Positions 21,886 through 31,790 of a DNA stretch of 64,000 bases are shown piece after piece. The notes below the pieces were generated by a model that was not told the DNA's origin, searched no databases, and was given only the letters and a program-made list of their open reading frames with translations. The stretch covers positions 1 to 64,000 of the forward strand of contig JADDOH010002579.1 of NCBI GenBank assembly GCA_016648135.1, given 5' to 3'. Positions within the stretch are counted from its first letter, which is position 1. The number at the start of each line of letters is the position of its first letter. The position numbers and the translations under genes are program-made. Source of the DNA: Agrypnia vestita (taxonomy: Eukaryota; Arthropoda; Insecta; Trichoptera; Phryganeidae).

Positions 21886-22729
21886 ATTAATTGAAATCTC
21901 AATGTCATAATCAAATCTCAATACGTAATTATAAAAACCGCATTTATTTATTATAAACCGCATCACCACATATCGTTGCAATATTTTACATTAAGCATTG
22001 TTCTAATTTTGTCATAAAACCGGGAAAAATACAGTTTAGGGGAAAAAAAGTATTTCTTTATCATAAAGAATGTGGCAGCCGTTTTTTCGCGATTCACGAG
22101 GTTCCATAAAAACGTATTTCCCGACAGCCAAAGAACGGAGAAAAAAAAGTTTACGAACTGAATAGCGATACAGTACGTCGATTCAATCCGTTCCACGGTG
22201 ACCTTCCTGAAGGCTTTCACCGACACAAGGGGACGAAGCTACGTCTGTAGTCATTAAGGTTTCGTCGTACCCAGCACCCCGCGTGGAGCCTTCTCCGTGG
22301 CGCGCTCGTAAATATATTTCTGCGTAATATAAGGGTTTCGATCAAGAATGGGGATGAATTATGGCATTTTTAATGTACTCTGTACGCAAGCGGGAGCAGC
22401 GGTATTGGATAATGTGTAGGGCTGTTATTTATTTAAGGGAAAAATGGTATTTTTAAATTTATCCAGAATAGTCTGGAGGTGCGACATAACTTTCGGTATC
22501 GGATTAAATTTTACCAACATCCGGAAGCACACGGCTCAGCTCATATACGAAAGGTCGACCTTGTGAAAGTATATTATTCAAGTACAAAACTGTAACCTCC
22601 CCCTTACTCTCTATATCTCTAGTCTCTTTAATTCGCTTCGTTAGACGTTCATCCAAATATAACAATAAGAAGATCATCGTAAATTAAAAAAAGGATTCAT
22701 GATGAATGTTAAATTAATGTTTTATGAAA
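21886..22729. other. Unique-looking block with GC-richer core (22060-22330)
   Basis: GC-richer, non-repetitive sequence (for example CCCCGCGTGGAGCCTTCTCC) in AT-rich surroundings. No open frame of note. Could be conserved non-coding DNA; nothing firmer can be said. Confidence 0.35.
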
Positions 22730-23000
22730 AGTTATTCACATTCTGCATTTAACTCTCGCAAATTGAAGTCGCACTTATTTATTTCGCCTTTTAGGTACTT
22801 CTTTCGATTACTTCGCTTATTTTATGTCGATTATCTCACAACAAGCCACCCCGGCCATCGTCCCACAGCGCAGTTGCTATCGCATGTGTTTTTCGAATTC
22901 TCGAGAACAATCTTATATTTTCTAGTGTTTACGATAATAATCTAGATCTTGTAGACATTTCCCGAAAGTTGTAGTCAATACCCGAATGTGGTAGTGTGCC
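22730..23000. repeat. Diverged partner of the 20957-21600 repeat
   Basis: Shares ordered blocks with 20957-21600, including AGTCGCACTTATTTA and a CTCGAGAA-centred palindrome. Superfamily unresolved. Confidence 0.35.
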
Positions 23001-23199
23001 CTAGAAGTTACTAGAGAGTTCGAGCTTATTCTTGTCATCGACACATTACGGTGGAATCTGTTCGTAATCTCTTTTACCACCTACCATAATATTTATTACC
23101 GTACCGGTATAATCTATTTATTAGTGAAATCAATTTAAAGTTTGAATTTACAGGCAAGCAATGAAAAGTTATATTTTAACTGGACCCAGTAGGAATATT

Positions 23200-23765
23200 T
23201 CAAATCTTCTTCTTTCTTCTTCATCAGCCTTTGTCTTTCCACTGCTGGATATAGCTATAGGATATGCTGCCTCTTCCTTATTTTTCCATTCTTCCCTGTT
23301 GTTGGCTAATTGTAGCCATTTCTTTCCCCTCACAGCGACAATATCATCGGCCCATCTCTTTTGAGGTCTTGCGATGCCTCTTTTATTTTCCTAAGGTCTC
23401 CATTTCAGAACTCTGGGTTATATTGTAGTATCCTGTCTTGCAACGTGTCCTGCTCGTTGCCATTTTGGCTTCGCTATACGATCCATGATATCCACTACTC
23501 TAGTTCTGCGCCTAATTTCGTCGTTTCTGATCTCTTAGGCTTACTCCAAGCATGGATCTCTCCATGGATCGTTGCGTGCATTTGAGCTTTTCTACACTTT
23601 TCTTTGCAAGGGCCATAGTCTCCAATCCATACGTTATTGCTGGCAGTATGCATGATACAAAGGCTTTTTTTTTAGGCTAATTGGGATCTCTTTGTTCTCG
23701 AAGATATGTTTGAGTTTGCCAAAAGTAGACCAGCTCATTCCTATTCATCTTGGCAATTCTGCCTA
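23200..23765 (-). pseudogene. RTE-like RT C-terminal relic (family 1)
   Basis: This is the reverse-strand equivalent of 10430-11005 along its whole length: the FGKL-like start near 23740, the FESC/LPVIT-like block, MERSMLGVSLRD, the RRTRVVDIMDRIAKPKW block, and the W-rich GRPQKRWADDIV tail near 23350, ending in a CTTCTTCTTT run that is AAAGAAGAAG in sense. Frameshifts and stops occur throughout. The long collinear match suggests both copies derive from the same moderately recent family. Confidence 0.75.
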
Positions 23766-24244
23766 AATATTTCAAATGCCTCCTATATTTTTTTGGTAAT
23801 GAATGCGATGAAAAATAAAGTACATAGTTAGTTAAGGGAAGAAATGTTCCGAGAAATGTTAAATATTCCGAGTCGGTCGATCGTTCGTCCTCCAAGCCGC
23901 CCATTACCGAACCGCTCGCGCTGTATTCTCCGCACAATAAAAGGCCACTAAAAAGTAGTTACCTTTCCATTAGTTCGTTACCTCCCCCTCCCCCTGTCTT
24001 GGCTCCGCCACTTATTGTGACTTGTACCAGATCGCGCGATTCGAGGAACGTAATGCCGCGGTGGAACTGTTCTGCGAAGTTTCAGCGGAAGATTAGGGCG
24101 TAGAATTGTCACAAAACGCTACTTTCAGAAAATTTCGACAGATAGGAAAAATAAAACAAGGTATGTACTTAGAAATAAAAAGATTTTGGCAGATGTTGGA
24201 TCGTGTGCGTTAAGGATTAAGTTGAAAATAAATTTTTGGGGAAA
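23766..24244. other. Unique-looking GC-richer block, no gene
   Basis: 23870-24110 is GC-richer than its surroundings (CCGCCCATTACCGAACCGCT; CCAGATCGCGCGATTCGAGG). The open frame at 23677-23937 shows no motif. Confidence 0.35.
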
Positions 24245-24610
24245 CACAGGTTCGATTCGAACGGTATACATTTGCATCGAAAATATATCAGGGGGAAGAA
24301 AAAGGGTAAAAGAAAAGGGGAAAATGTCACCTATGTTACCCGCCGAGTTCTAAGGAATAAGTTTTCAAATTATAGGTCTTGGAGTGAGATTTGCATGGAA
24401 AATATATCAGGGGAAATCAGGGGGAAAATATACCCGCCGAGTCCTAAGGACTAAGATTCCAAATTTTGAGTCCGATCGGTCGAACGGTACAGATTTGCAT
24501 CGAAAATGTATCAGGGGGAGGGGAAGGGTTCAAAGAATAGGGGGAAATGTCGCCTATGTTACCCGCCGGTTCCAAAAGCATAAGTTTACAAAATTTGAAT
24601 CGAATCGGAC
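24245..24610. repeat. Three imperfect tandem copies of a ~120-bp unit
   Basis: Each unit has TTTGCATSGAAAATRTATCA-type sequence, a purine-rich AGGGGGA run, ACCCGCCGAGTYCTAAGGA and AAATTNNGANTCCG. Copies start near 24249, 24375 and 24467. The middle copy is shorter. The unit is open in two frames and gives Arg/Lys-rich products, but codon use offers no sign of a real gene. Confidence 0.6.
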
Positions 24611-24974
24611 AAATAGTGTAGATTTGATAGAGAACAGACAGACATTGAGTTTTATTAGATGTTTTAATAGATGATTGAATTTATCTCGTGAATGAATCGA
24701 AAGGTGCGTGTTTGTGGAAAGGTCATGTCCATCTGTCGGAATATGAAATCTACATAAAAAGCAAGTGTGACGCTGAAGGCATGTACGCGAATAAAAGGCG
24801 TTGAGAATGTATGCGGCAAGCTAAGGCGGGAAGTGATAAGGATGAATAAAAAAGTACTTAGAGTTTACATTTTCCGTATATTGAAAAAATAGTTTTACAA
24901 TAATACAGGACGACTAAAGTTAAAGTGTGGCGTACTGAACGAAGGTATGGGTCAACCGCCGAGAGGTTTTTCAT
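24611..24974. other. No gene recognised
   Basis: AT-rich, with no supported feature. Confidence 0.4.
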
Positions 24975-25130
24975 GAATGACGGTTCTTCTTTTACTTTTA
25001 ATAGATCTGTTGTTGTTGATGACGAGGTCCGGCTATCTTTTCATCTTTTCGGTGGTCTTCCCCGTGGGCGTCGTCCAGAGGGGATTTCATTCTACTGCTG
25101 TATGCACGAGTCTATCTCTGCAAAAAAGCA
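24975..25130 (-). pseudogene. LINE RT C-terminal relic (family 5)
   Basis: The reverse strand reads ...RLVHTAVE*NPLWTTPTGKTTEKM-like sequence with frame changes. It matches the plus copy at 60620-60845 nearly base for base over GACTCGTGCATACAGCAG, GAAATCCC and GGAAGACCACCGAAAAGATG. It is a short 3' fragment and is dead. Confidence 0.6.
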
Positions 25131-25271
25131 TGCAAAAATATACATTTTTACTATCGGTTCCGTATAAACGAAGAAGACAAATTAAAACAGAATGAGACGA
25201 CCATTCATAAGCTCTCAGCGGTTGACCTTTAAAACTTGGTGCATGAATGAGTATAGGGAACTTATTTCTTA

Positions 25272-25788
25272 AGGTACTGATACACATGCTTATTAGCGAC
25301 ACGTGAGCATGCGCAGTATTGGACCTTCTTTAGCCCTTGCTTATTAGTGGCATGTGTGTACGGACATTGCTAGTAATAAGCATGCTTATTAGTGGCTTGT
25401 GTGTACGCACATTGCTAGTAATAAGCATGCCACTAATGTAATGTCATTCACCATGAGAAGGGGTATCTTTTGAGCATGTATGAACAGGCTTGCTTATTAT
25501 GAGCATGTTTAAAACATTACTTTTCGTGACTTATTATAGGAATCACGAATGTCTGTGGAATACTCTGTGACCGCTATGTAAAAATAATATAACAAGAAAT
25601 AATGTGTATGAAACTTTATTAAAAGACATGAATGATTCAAATCTTACAATAAAAATTATAAATTATAAGCATGCTAATAATGAGCAAGTGTGTACCTGCA
25701 GTTGTTAGTGCATGCTAGTTTTGAGCATGCTATTATTAGCATGCTCACAACTTATGCGTACCAGTAATAAGCATGTGTATCTGTACCT
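25272..25788. mobile_element. PIF/Harbinger-like MITE with CATGCTTATTA subrepeats
   Basis: Ends are AGGTACTGATACACATGC and the inverse GCATGTGTATCTGTACCT. TTA flanks both sides (25269-25271 and 25789-25791), consistent with a PIF/Harbinger-type duplication. Inside, GCATGCTTATTA or its complement TAATAAGCATGC recurs at least eight times in both orientations, clustered in the outer ~170 bp of each side, often followed by GTGGCATGTGTGTAC. Clustered subterminal motifs are where transposases or host factors bind in several DNA transposon groups. No coding frame. Confidence 0.78.
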
Positions 25789-25791
25789 TTA

Positions 25792-26129
25792 AGATAAAAT
25801 TTATGCCATTATCTGTTATTTTATAATTTAAAAATCGTTTAATTGAAATGGCTATTACTTCTTGCAAAAGTACATTATAATTTTTTAATATTATTTCATT
25901 TTAGATAGAAATATTGAACTCACTACATTGTAATATAAATTTATTAAGCGAAATAGTATTTTAAGTTGAAAAATAAAAATAGAAATTTAACCATTACCAT
26001 TTAAATTTAACCAGGCAAGTTAATGAGTTTAGCCTTCAAGACTGCAGATGGACGTCATAGAACGTTTGTGTTTTCGAAACCATTTAAAATTCTGCTCCCA
26101 AGTGCTCTATAAATACTACTGAAAACAAT
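25792..26129. other. AT-rich stretch, nothing recognised
   Basis: No supported feature. Confidence 0.4.
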
Positions 26130-26312
26130 TTTTTGTAATTGTATTTTGTAATTTTTCGTGTAATTTCGTGTTACGTCCGTAATTTCATTCGAATTCACGA
26201 CTAAAAAAATAAATTAAACGGCCTGAGATGGGGCTTAAACCCCGGGCCAGCAAGCCCGAAGGCAGCAACGATAGCGATGTTGCTACCGCTGCCTCCACGC
26301 GCTTTCGCTTAT
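26130..26312 (-). repeat. tRNA-derived SINE (family A), best copy
   Basis: On the minus strand: GAGGCAGCGGTAGCAACATC, then GCTGCCTTCGGGCTTGCTGG, a B-box-like GGGGTTTAAGCCCC, GGCCGTTTAATTTA, AATTCGAATGAAATTACGGA, and a CGTAACACGAAATTAC tail. The head-B box-tail order and dispersed copies support a tRNA-derived SINE. Confidence 0.65.
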
Positions 26313-26837
26313 TTCAGACTTTAATATTCATGATTATTGAAAGTTTAACTGATATTATTGTTATTACAATATTCATAAATTTAGAACTATAAGTAGGCGT
26401 TATAATCGGCATAACCAAATTCGATGTCTGGTACACACCACCGGTCTTGAATTTATAACTCATAAATTTAATATAAATATACGTCTTACCTTCTAAATAC
26501 ACCCCCTAGGTTTCATAAATAAATGACATTATAAAATGTAATTATGTCATTTTTACTTTGGAATTGAAATAAAAAAGCGTACACAAGGAAATTTGATTAA
26601 TCACTCCTCCACAGGCGGGGATTCGAATTTACTTTTGAGATTTCATAACTTTACCCGAGATTAACCAAATTAATTTTATTAAATTTATTTGTACATTTTT
26701 GTTGACTGTAATTGAATGTCTTGTGAGAAAATAAATGTAGGTCTGGTTCACAATAGGGCAGCTGGAGTATTCCGAATATAATTTAATACGTAGGTGTAAG
26801 CGACGCAAGTAGGTCCGGTTTCTATTAATATAATAAT
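26313..26837. other. AT-rich stretch, nothing recognised
   Basis: Short minus-strand frames (62 and 72 codons) lack motifs. Confidence 0.4.
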
Positions 26838-26897
26838 AATAAAACACTTGTTTGACTTATAAATAAATTTGATGATAAGTCAAACAAGTGTTTTATT
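26838..26897. other. Perfect 23-bp hairpin
   Basis: 26838-26860 (containing AAAACACTTGTTTGACTTAT) is exactly complementary to 26875-26897 across a 14-nt AT-rich loop. Same architecture as 13664-13719 but unrelated sequence. Confidence 0.75.
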
Positions 26898-26989
26898 TTT
26901 GTTGACTTATGTTTTTTTGTGTATGTATGATATTTTATAAAAACACATTTTAGTTTCTTCCATTATGCATTTAATATCTAGTTTAGTAG

Positions 26990-27310
26990 TAACACCATCA
27001 TGCTATTTCCTGCATGGGTAGGCAGAGAAGATAGAACGCAATATTCTTCTATCTTGGCACAACACTTTTGCTTCGGCTACATTCATACATCTTCTCATAC
27101 AAGTTTGTTGAGGCTTTTAACAGGGCCATCCTCAAATACTTGTAGTATCTGATCGTGCCAGGTCTTTCGCGGACGCCCACTATTGCTGTTGCTTTCAACA
27201 CTCGCTTCATATATTTTCTTAATCATTCTTTCCTCGTTCGTATGTTCCACATGACCAAACCATCTCAGCGCTTCTTTGTTTATTCAATCTACCACACTGC
27301 AGCCAGCATA
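26990..27310 (-). pseudogene. RTE-like RT C-terminal relic (family 2)
   Basis: Minus strand from 27310: VDxINKEALRWFGHVERTNE-like residues, then KIYEASVESNSN, GRPRKTWHDQ, and further on AEAKVLCQDRR-like residues. The layout 'LRW.GHVERM', 'GRPR.TW.D' and 'C.DR..W' is that of the copy at 41080-41402 (minus), but with a short deletion near 27110 and frameshifts. Only the C-terminal tail of the RT protein is present. Confidence 0.68.
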
Positions 27311-27554
27311 ATAACTAGTCAATGTCAACAAAACAATTGGGCCATGTATTCGCAATCACAGTTACAAAAATGGACCGTTAACAGTTTAAAGTGGCTACTT
27401 ATTCGTCCATTTATGGTCAAGCAGTGTTATTTTTTTTTAGGAAAAGGTGACTAAGAATGAAGCGTTAGGTCAAAAAAGGATCAGAAGGCGGTTTGGAAAT
27501 ACTGCTAGAATACTACTGCTTTCAGTATCGTGATCAACCACGGATTCTGTTGCT

Positions 27555-27645
27555 GGGTCCCCAGACCAGATCCCCGTGGGTTGCTGTCCTATCGTCGCTA
27601 CTGGAGTAACTACAGATTACTCTACCGGGTCCCCAGACCAGATCC
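27555..27645. repeat. Exact 19-bp direct repeat
   Basis: GGGTCCCCAGACCAGATCC occurs at 27555-27573 and again at 27627-27645, 72 bp apart and in the same orientation, with unrelated sequence between. Function unknown. Confidence 0.75.
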
Positions 27646-27833
27646 TCTGTTAGTTACGTTTTGTAAGCCAGCTAGCGAAGGTCAAAGGCTCGGACTTAGG
27701 ATCAGTTAAGATCTCTATATGATGTCTGTATTTTTTACTGTATTCACAACAGCGCAGAACATGCCAAAGGATTTGTATTCTGCAATACTTAAACATTTTT
27801 AGTCATGTTCCATTGATATTTTACCAGCAAAAG

Positions 27834-27935
27834 TGGCGCCATCTCTTAGTATAACTGGGTTGACTCCTTGGGGTACTTAATATAATGACAGCCACCTTTC
27901 GTGTAGGTTTGTTTACTATGGCTGGCGCCATCTCT
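27834..27935 (-). promoter_or_regulatory. Pair of CTCF-like AGATGGCGCCA motifs
   Basis: On the minus strand AGAGATGGCGCCA occurs twice (27834-27846 and 27923-27935), 89 bp apart. The core resembles insect CTCF binding sequences (AGATGGCGC / AGGTGGCGC). This is a motif match by eye only. Confidence 0.3.
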
Positions 27936-28621
27936 GAGCACTATTTGAAACAAGTACCTTATCTGTCAAACAAAGGTAGATAATTATGGAGAATAAATTA
28001 TGCTGGCGTTACAGTGTCTATTTACGAGTGATAAATTTACTTAATAGTTTAATTTTGAAAATAGCGTTATGTTGGTACTGTTAAGTGACTTGGTACGGTC
28101 TTCCAGCAGCTACGACACTTGACAATATATAGCCTGAAATGAAGCGGGGTGAAAACCTGCCAAATTTAAAAACGGGATTTTACAAGCACAGAAATCCGCT
28201 GGCTGTTTGTCAACAGCCACGCTGGATATCGTGTACCTACCGTCAACACAATGCCCTGGTTAGCAAAATGAAATATTTATTTTTCTGTTATCGAAGAGGA
28301 CTTGAATAACTCACTTTGCGAAGAATTTTCCGAGAGCCACTCCGCACAGCTTCCCTTCCTGGAGGGCCCGCCCCGCCGCCCGCCGGTTGTTTGGTTAGGA
28401 TAAGATCACTACCCCTTTATTTGAACTTGAATTTCTCCGAGTTTGCCCAACTCCATCCCTTTCCTCCGGAACATCGAAGGTCGGCGATTGCTTCGGGGTA
28501 CGCGGAGAATCGAGAATCAAGCGACATGAAAGAGCTCGTCAGGGATGATCAGAAAATGCAAATATGACATTTTTAATATTTGTAATATTTAAAGCATTAA
28601 CTTTGTGGTAAGACATTAGTT

Positions 28622-28835
28622 ATATTAGTATAAACCACTACCAAATTTTAGGCCTACCTGTTTCGAGACGTACAACACGCATGTGATCAATATTGGTGAA
28701 AGGTTAACAGTACTGGTTGTGGTGTATAGTGTTGTGAACATAGTAGTGTAGTGTTGGTCCTGACGAACAGACGGGTACGTCTCCAAAACAGCAAGACCTA
28801 AATTCTGATAGTGGTTTATATTATTTTAACTACCT
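28622..28835 (+). repeat. Inverted-repeat unit with hammerhead-like motif
   Basis: TATAAACCACTACCAAATTT at the left matches, inverted, the AAATTCTGATAGTGGTTTATA end. The repeat includes a TAGG(C/T)CTnnCTGTTT stretch and GAGACGTAC. Inside the right half, CTGACGA at 28760-28766 precedes a 5-bp stem (AGACG, loop GGTA, CGTCT) and then CCAAAAC. The layout resembles the Penelope-type unit at 2165-2450, but the GAAAC box is changed. Confidence 0.45.
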
Positions 28836-29109
28836 AACACTCTGTTATACATATATGAAACCATTAAAATATTAAAAAATCAACCTTAATGGGATTTTAT
28901 AAATGAAGCATAAAAAATATAAAAGTTAGAAAAAATCTTACAAACACATACTCTTAGAATAACATAATGTGAGTTGGGTTGAGTGCAGCATAGAAAATGA
29001 ATAGATGAAATTCAAAGTGATCGTGCAGTTCACAAGATAATTAATTTATGAGTAATATATTTACTAATTTTTAGTCAAATTTTGTTTACATTTAAGTGAC
29101 AATATGCTT

Positions 29110-29345
29110 TTAAAAATAATTTTTAGGCATTTTTAGGAGAAAGTCCAAGGCAGGATGCTACAAGACTCCCAGAGTTCTGAAGTGGAGACCTTGGGAGAAT
29201 AAAAGAGGCGTCGGAAGACCTCAAAAGAGATGAGCCGACGATATAACCGCTACAATCGGCAAATAACAAGTAAGAATGGAATGGTGTGGAAGAGGCCGTT
29301 ATCCAGAAGTGGAGAGATGAAGGCTGAAGAAGAAGAACAAGAATG
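29110..29345 (+). pseudogene. RTE-like RT extreme C-terminus (family 1)
   Basis: Reads RVLKWRPWENKRGVGRPQKR-like residues, then WADDI-like, then an AAGAAGAAGAACAAG run, matching the end of 10430-11005. A small internal deletion removes part of the W-rich segment. A severely 5'-truncated copy. Confidence 0.65.
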
Positions 29346-30044
29346 AATATGTGATTCTCGATAGAAATTAGGTATGAATTAAAGATTGGTGCTTCGATAA
29401 AATTCGTTTCTAGTATCATTGTGGGATTAATAAATTTGTTAAATAGTTTTTAGTGTTTTGTTTGTCTCCCACATTAACGATACTGTGGCAGTATTCATAA
29501 TCTATCATCCCTAGGTTTCCTTTGGCATTTTGAATGCCCGAACCCACTTATATTTTTTGGTCACTCACTGCGTCCCAAAATCAGGCAGACTGTACAGTGG
29601 AAATAAAATGATTCCGTGACTATAAAGATACACACGTATGGCGCACGGAGCCGAATGGGTCCATGTGTTGGATATATTTTATTTCTCCAGCAATAAAACA
29701 GAGTCCGAGCAGCTCGGGAAGTTACGTCCGCTCCACATGGAGTCGAAGACCGTAAATATTTTACGAGCCCTGATTCGTTCGGACCCGGGCTTTGTAGTAT
29801 TAAAAAGCTATCGGGGCACGCAACCTAATACTCACGATATTCAAAGCGCCGTTCGGATGACTTATTCACCAATTCGAGCCGGTCAAAGTGAACTTTTCCG
29901 GCTGCGAAAAATATTTTCGAATGCCGTTTGTTGACATGAATGAGAATGAATATAGAGAGGTCACGAGCGTAGGTGGAACTGATTACAATGTGTGATTTAA
30001 ATAGTCTCATGGAAAATGAATTTCACTGTTGCTTACTGAAAAAA
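29346..30044. other. Unique-looking sequence, GC-richer at 29630-29930
   Basis: A 98-codon frame (29638-29934) overlaps the GC-richer block but shows no known motif. The block could be conserved regulatory DNA or a missed exon. I have no evidence for splicing. Confidence 0.35.
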
Positions 30045-30330
30045 GATTGAGTAGCTTTGTGGTTAGGACTCTCGCCCCGTGATCCAAAGGTCGCGGGTTC
30101 GAACCTTACTCTAGGCCAGCAAGTTAGTCCTATTTTCATAGCACAAGCGTTTAGCTTAGTTTTAAAATAGGAAAAATATTTATGTCACATGTAATTTGTG
30201 TTCGTATCTCTATTTAAAAAAAATATATGAAATGTCGCAGGGTCGAGTATTGGCCCAAAAAGAATCCTAGAAACTTATGAGCTATTGTCCAGTTTATTCA
30301 TAAGTTTATTCACAAAATATAATTGCAGGG
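30045..30330 (+). repeat. tRNA-derived SINE (family B)
   Basis: TAGCTTTGTGGTTAGGAC is a good A box, and GGTCGCGGGTTCGAACC contains a perfect B box (GGTTCGAACC). The spacing suits a tRNA. The T-stem and acceptor do not pair properly, so it is not a functional tRNA. It is best read as the head of a SINE, with an AT-rich body following. Confidence 0.65.
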
Positions 30331-30370
30331 GGAGTTTTTTTCCAGAACCCTTAACTAAATATAAAATAAA

Positions 30371-30660
30371 TAGCTGTGCCCGCACGGCTTCGCACGCGTA
30401 GATTTTTAGTGCACTGTTTGGATCGTCATAGAACTTTCGCAAACCTTCTAGAACATTAACCTTCCAGAATTTTCTAGAAATTTATCAAATATACAGGAAC
30501 ATTCTAGACACAACGACACATTCCGCCACTCAGTTTAGAACCTTTTAGAACTTTAGGGAATTTTCTAGGGAATCTTCTCCTTCCAGAAATTTCTAGAGCA
30601 AGTTTTTTCGGAACCTTCTAGACTCACCGACATGGACGTCGCGCCTATTTTGAAACAATT
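30371..30660 (+). repeat. Dispersed repeat rich in TTCTAGAA (HSE-like), copy 1
   Basis: Starts TAGCTGTGCCCGCACGGCTT and runs through many TTCTAGAA / GAACCTTC words. At 30462-30479, TTC-CA-GAA-TT-TTC-TA-GAA is four alternating GAA/TTC pentamers, the form of a strong heat-shock element. The second copy is at 39362-39605. Confidence 0.65.
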
Positions 30661-31579
30661 TGAAGCATTTGCGGCCTTCTCATAACAAAAAATTTTTTAA
30701 AGAACATTTTCGTCACCCACTCCCACCCACGCACAGCCACCCCTACCAAACTAGCATATTTTTGATGTAAAACCAAGAGCTATCCACCACCATAACTACC
30801 GGTGGGTGGTTGTGGCTGGTTGTGGAGAAAACTTGACAGGTAGAGAAACACGGGTTTCTTTTTATATATATATATTGATGATAATTTCTGCCTCCTATAC
30901 TACAAGAGTTATTTTTTATATTTTATTTGTTTATTCATGAATACAGCAGAAAAATTACAATGGTTTTTATAAAATACATTATACCCATGTCATAACATTG
31001 TAAACATCCCATTATACTCGCCATAAAATGAATCAATAGTTCCAGTTTACGAGAGGAGTTTTTAAAAACCAAATTATAGTAGAAGTTTTTATTATACAGA
31101 AACCATTTGAAACATGTAGGCAATGTTACAATACTTACATCGCTGTCTAAATTCAAGGATTTGACTCCTTTCTTAAACTGCTCGTATTTAGATATGTTTT
31201 TTCCTGAAATATATTTTATGATAGAAATACTCCCAAGTATATATAGTGATGTTGCGCATGGGTGTTTTTTTAAGTTAGTACTTTATTCTATAAATTTAAT
31301 TTGTACAGTATAGGATTTATATATGAAATTATCTTTATAGGTTTGGCATAGGGCGTAAGGTTTATATAATTATATAAGAGATGATGATTGTATTGTAGAT
31401 ACAAATTTGATTTGTAATTCCATACCACGCATATGCTCAGATTATAATAACCTTTTGAATTTAATATATATTTTTAATATTAAATATGATGAGTATCGCC
31501 ATATTATGCTGAGGCAGATACTAGAAACTCGTCCCCCTCCCTGACCAAATGAATTATATACATTACCAACCCTTTTATG
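30661..31579. other. No gene recognised
   Basis: Pyrimidine-rich CACCCACTCCCACCCACGCA near 30715, then AT-rich DNA. Short frames lack motifs. Confidence 0.4.
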
Positions 31580-31790
31580 TTTATAATAAAGTAAAATTAG
31601 AAACAATCACTTAAATGAAACTGTAAATTTTTTTTATCCGTCATTCGTACCAAATTGACTTGTCTATCTGCGTCATCCTTTAATTGCGGGAGATATTCAA
31701 CAATTCTTTTTCTGTATTTTGTCCTACCAAGCAATTATGTCTCCCTGTTAAATGGCCGAATAAAATAAAATAAAAAAATAAAATGAAATA
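31580..31790 (+). repeat. Retroposon 3' end with A-rich tail (plus)
   Basis: Plus-strand counterpart of 11010-11150: TTGTCTATCTGCGTCATCC, CCTACCAAGCAATTATGTCT, CCCTGTTAAATGGCCGAATA, then (AATAA)n to about 31790. Confidence 0.55.

Larger units (their letters stand above)
27311..28621. other. Unique-looking region with two short motif pairs
   Basis: Contains the direct repeat at 27555-27645 and the paired GGCGCCATCTCT motifs at 27834-27935, listed separately. A GC-rich patch lies at 28345-28385. No gene supported. Confidence 0.4.

Noticed and set aside
30050..30120. Candidate functional tRNA gene
   Set aside because: A and B boxes are good, but the T-stem and acceptor do not pair. Better explained as a SINE head.
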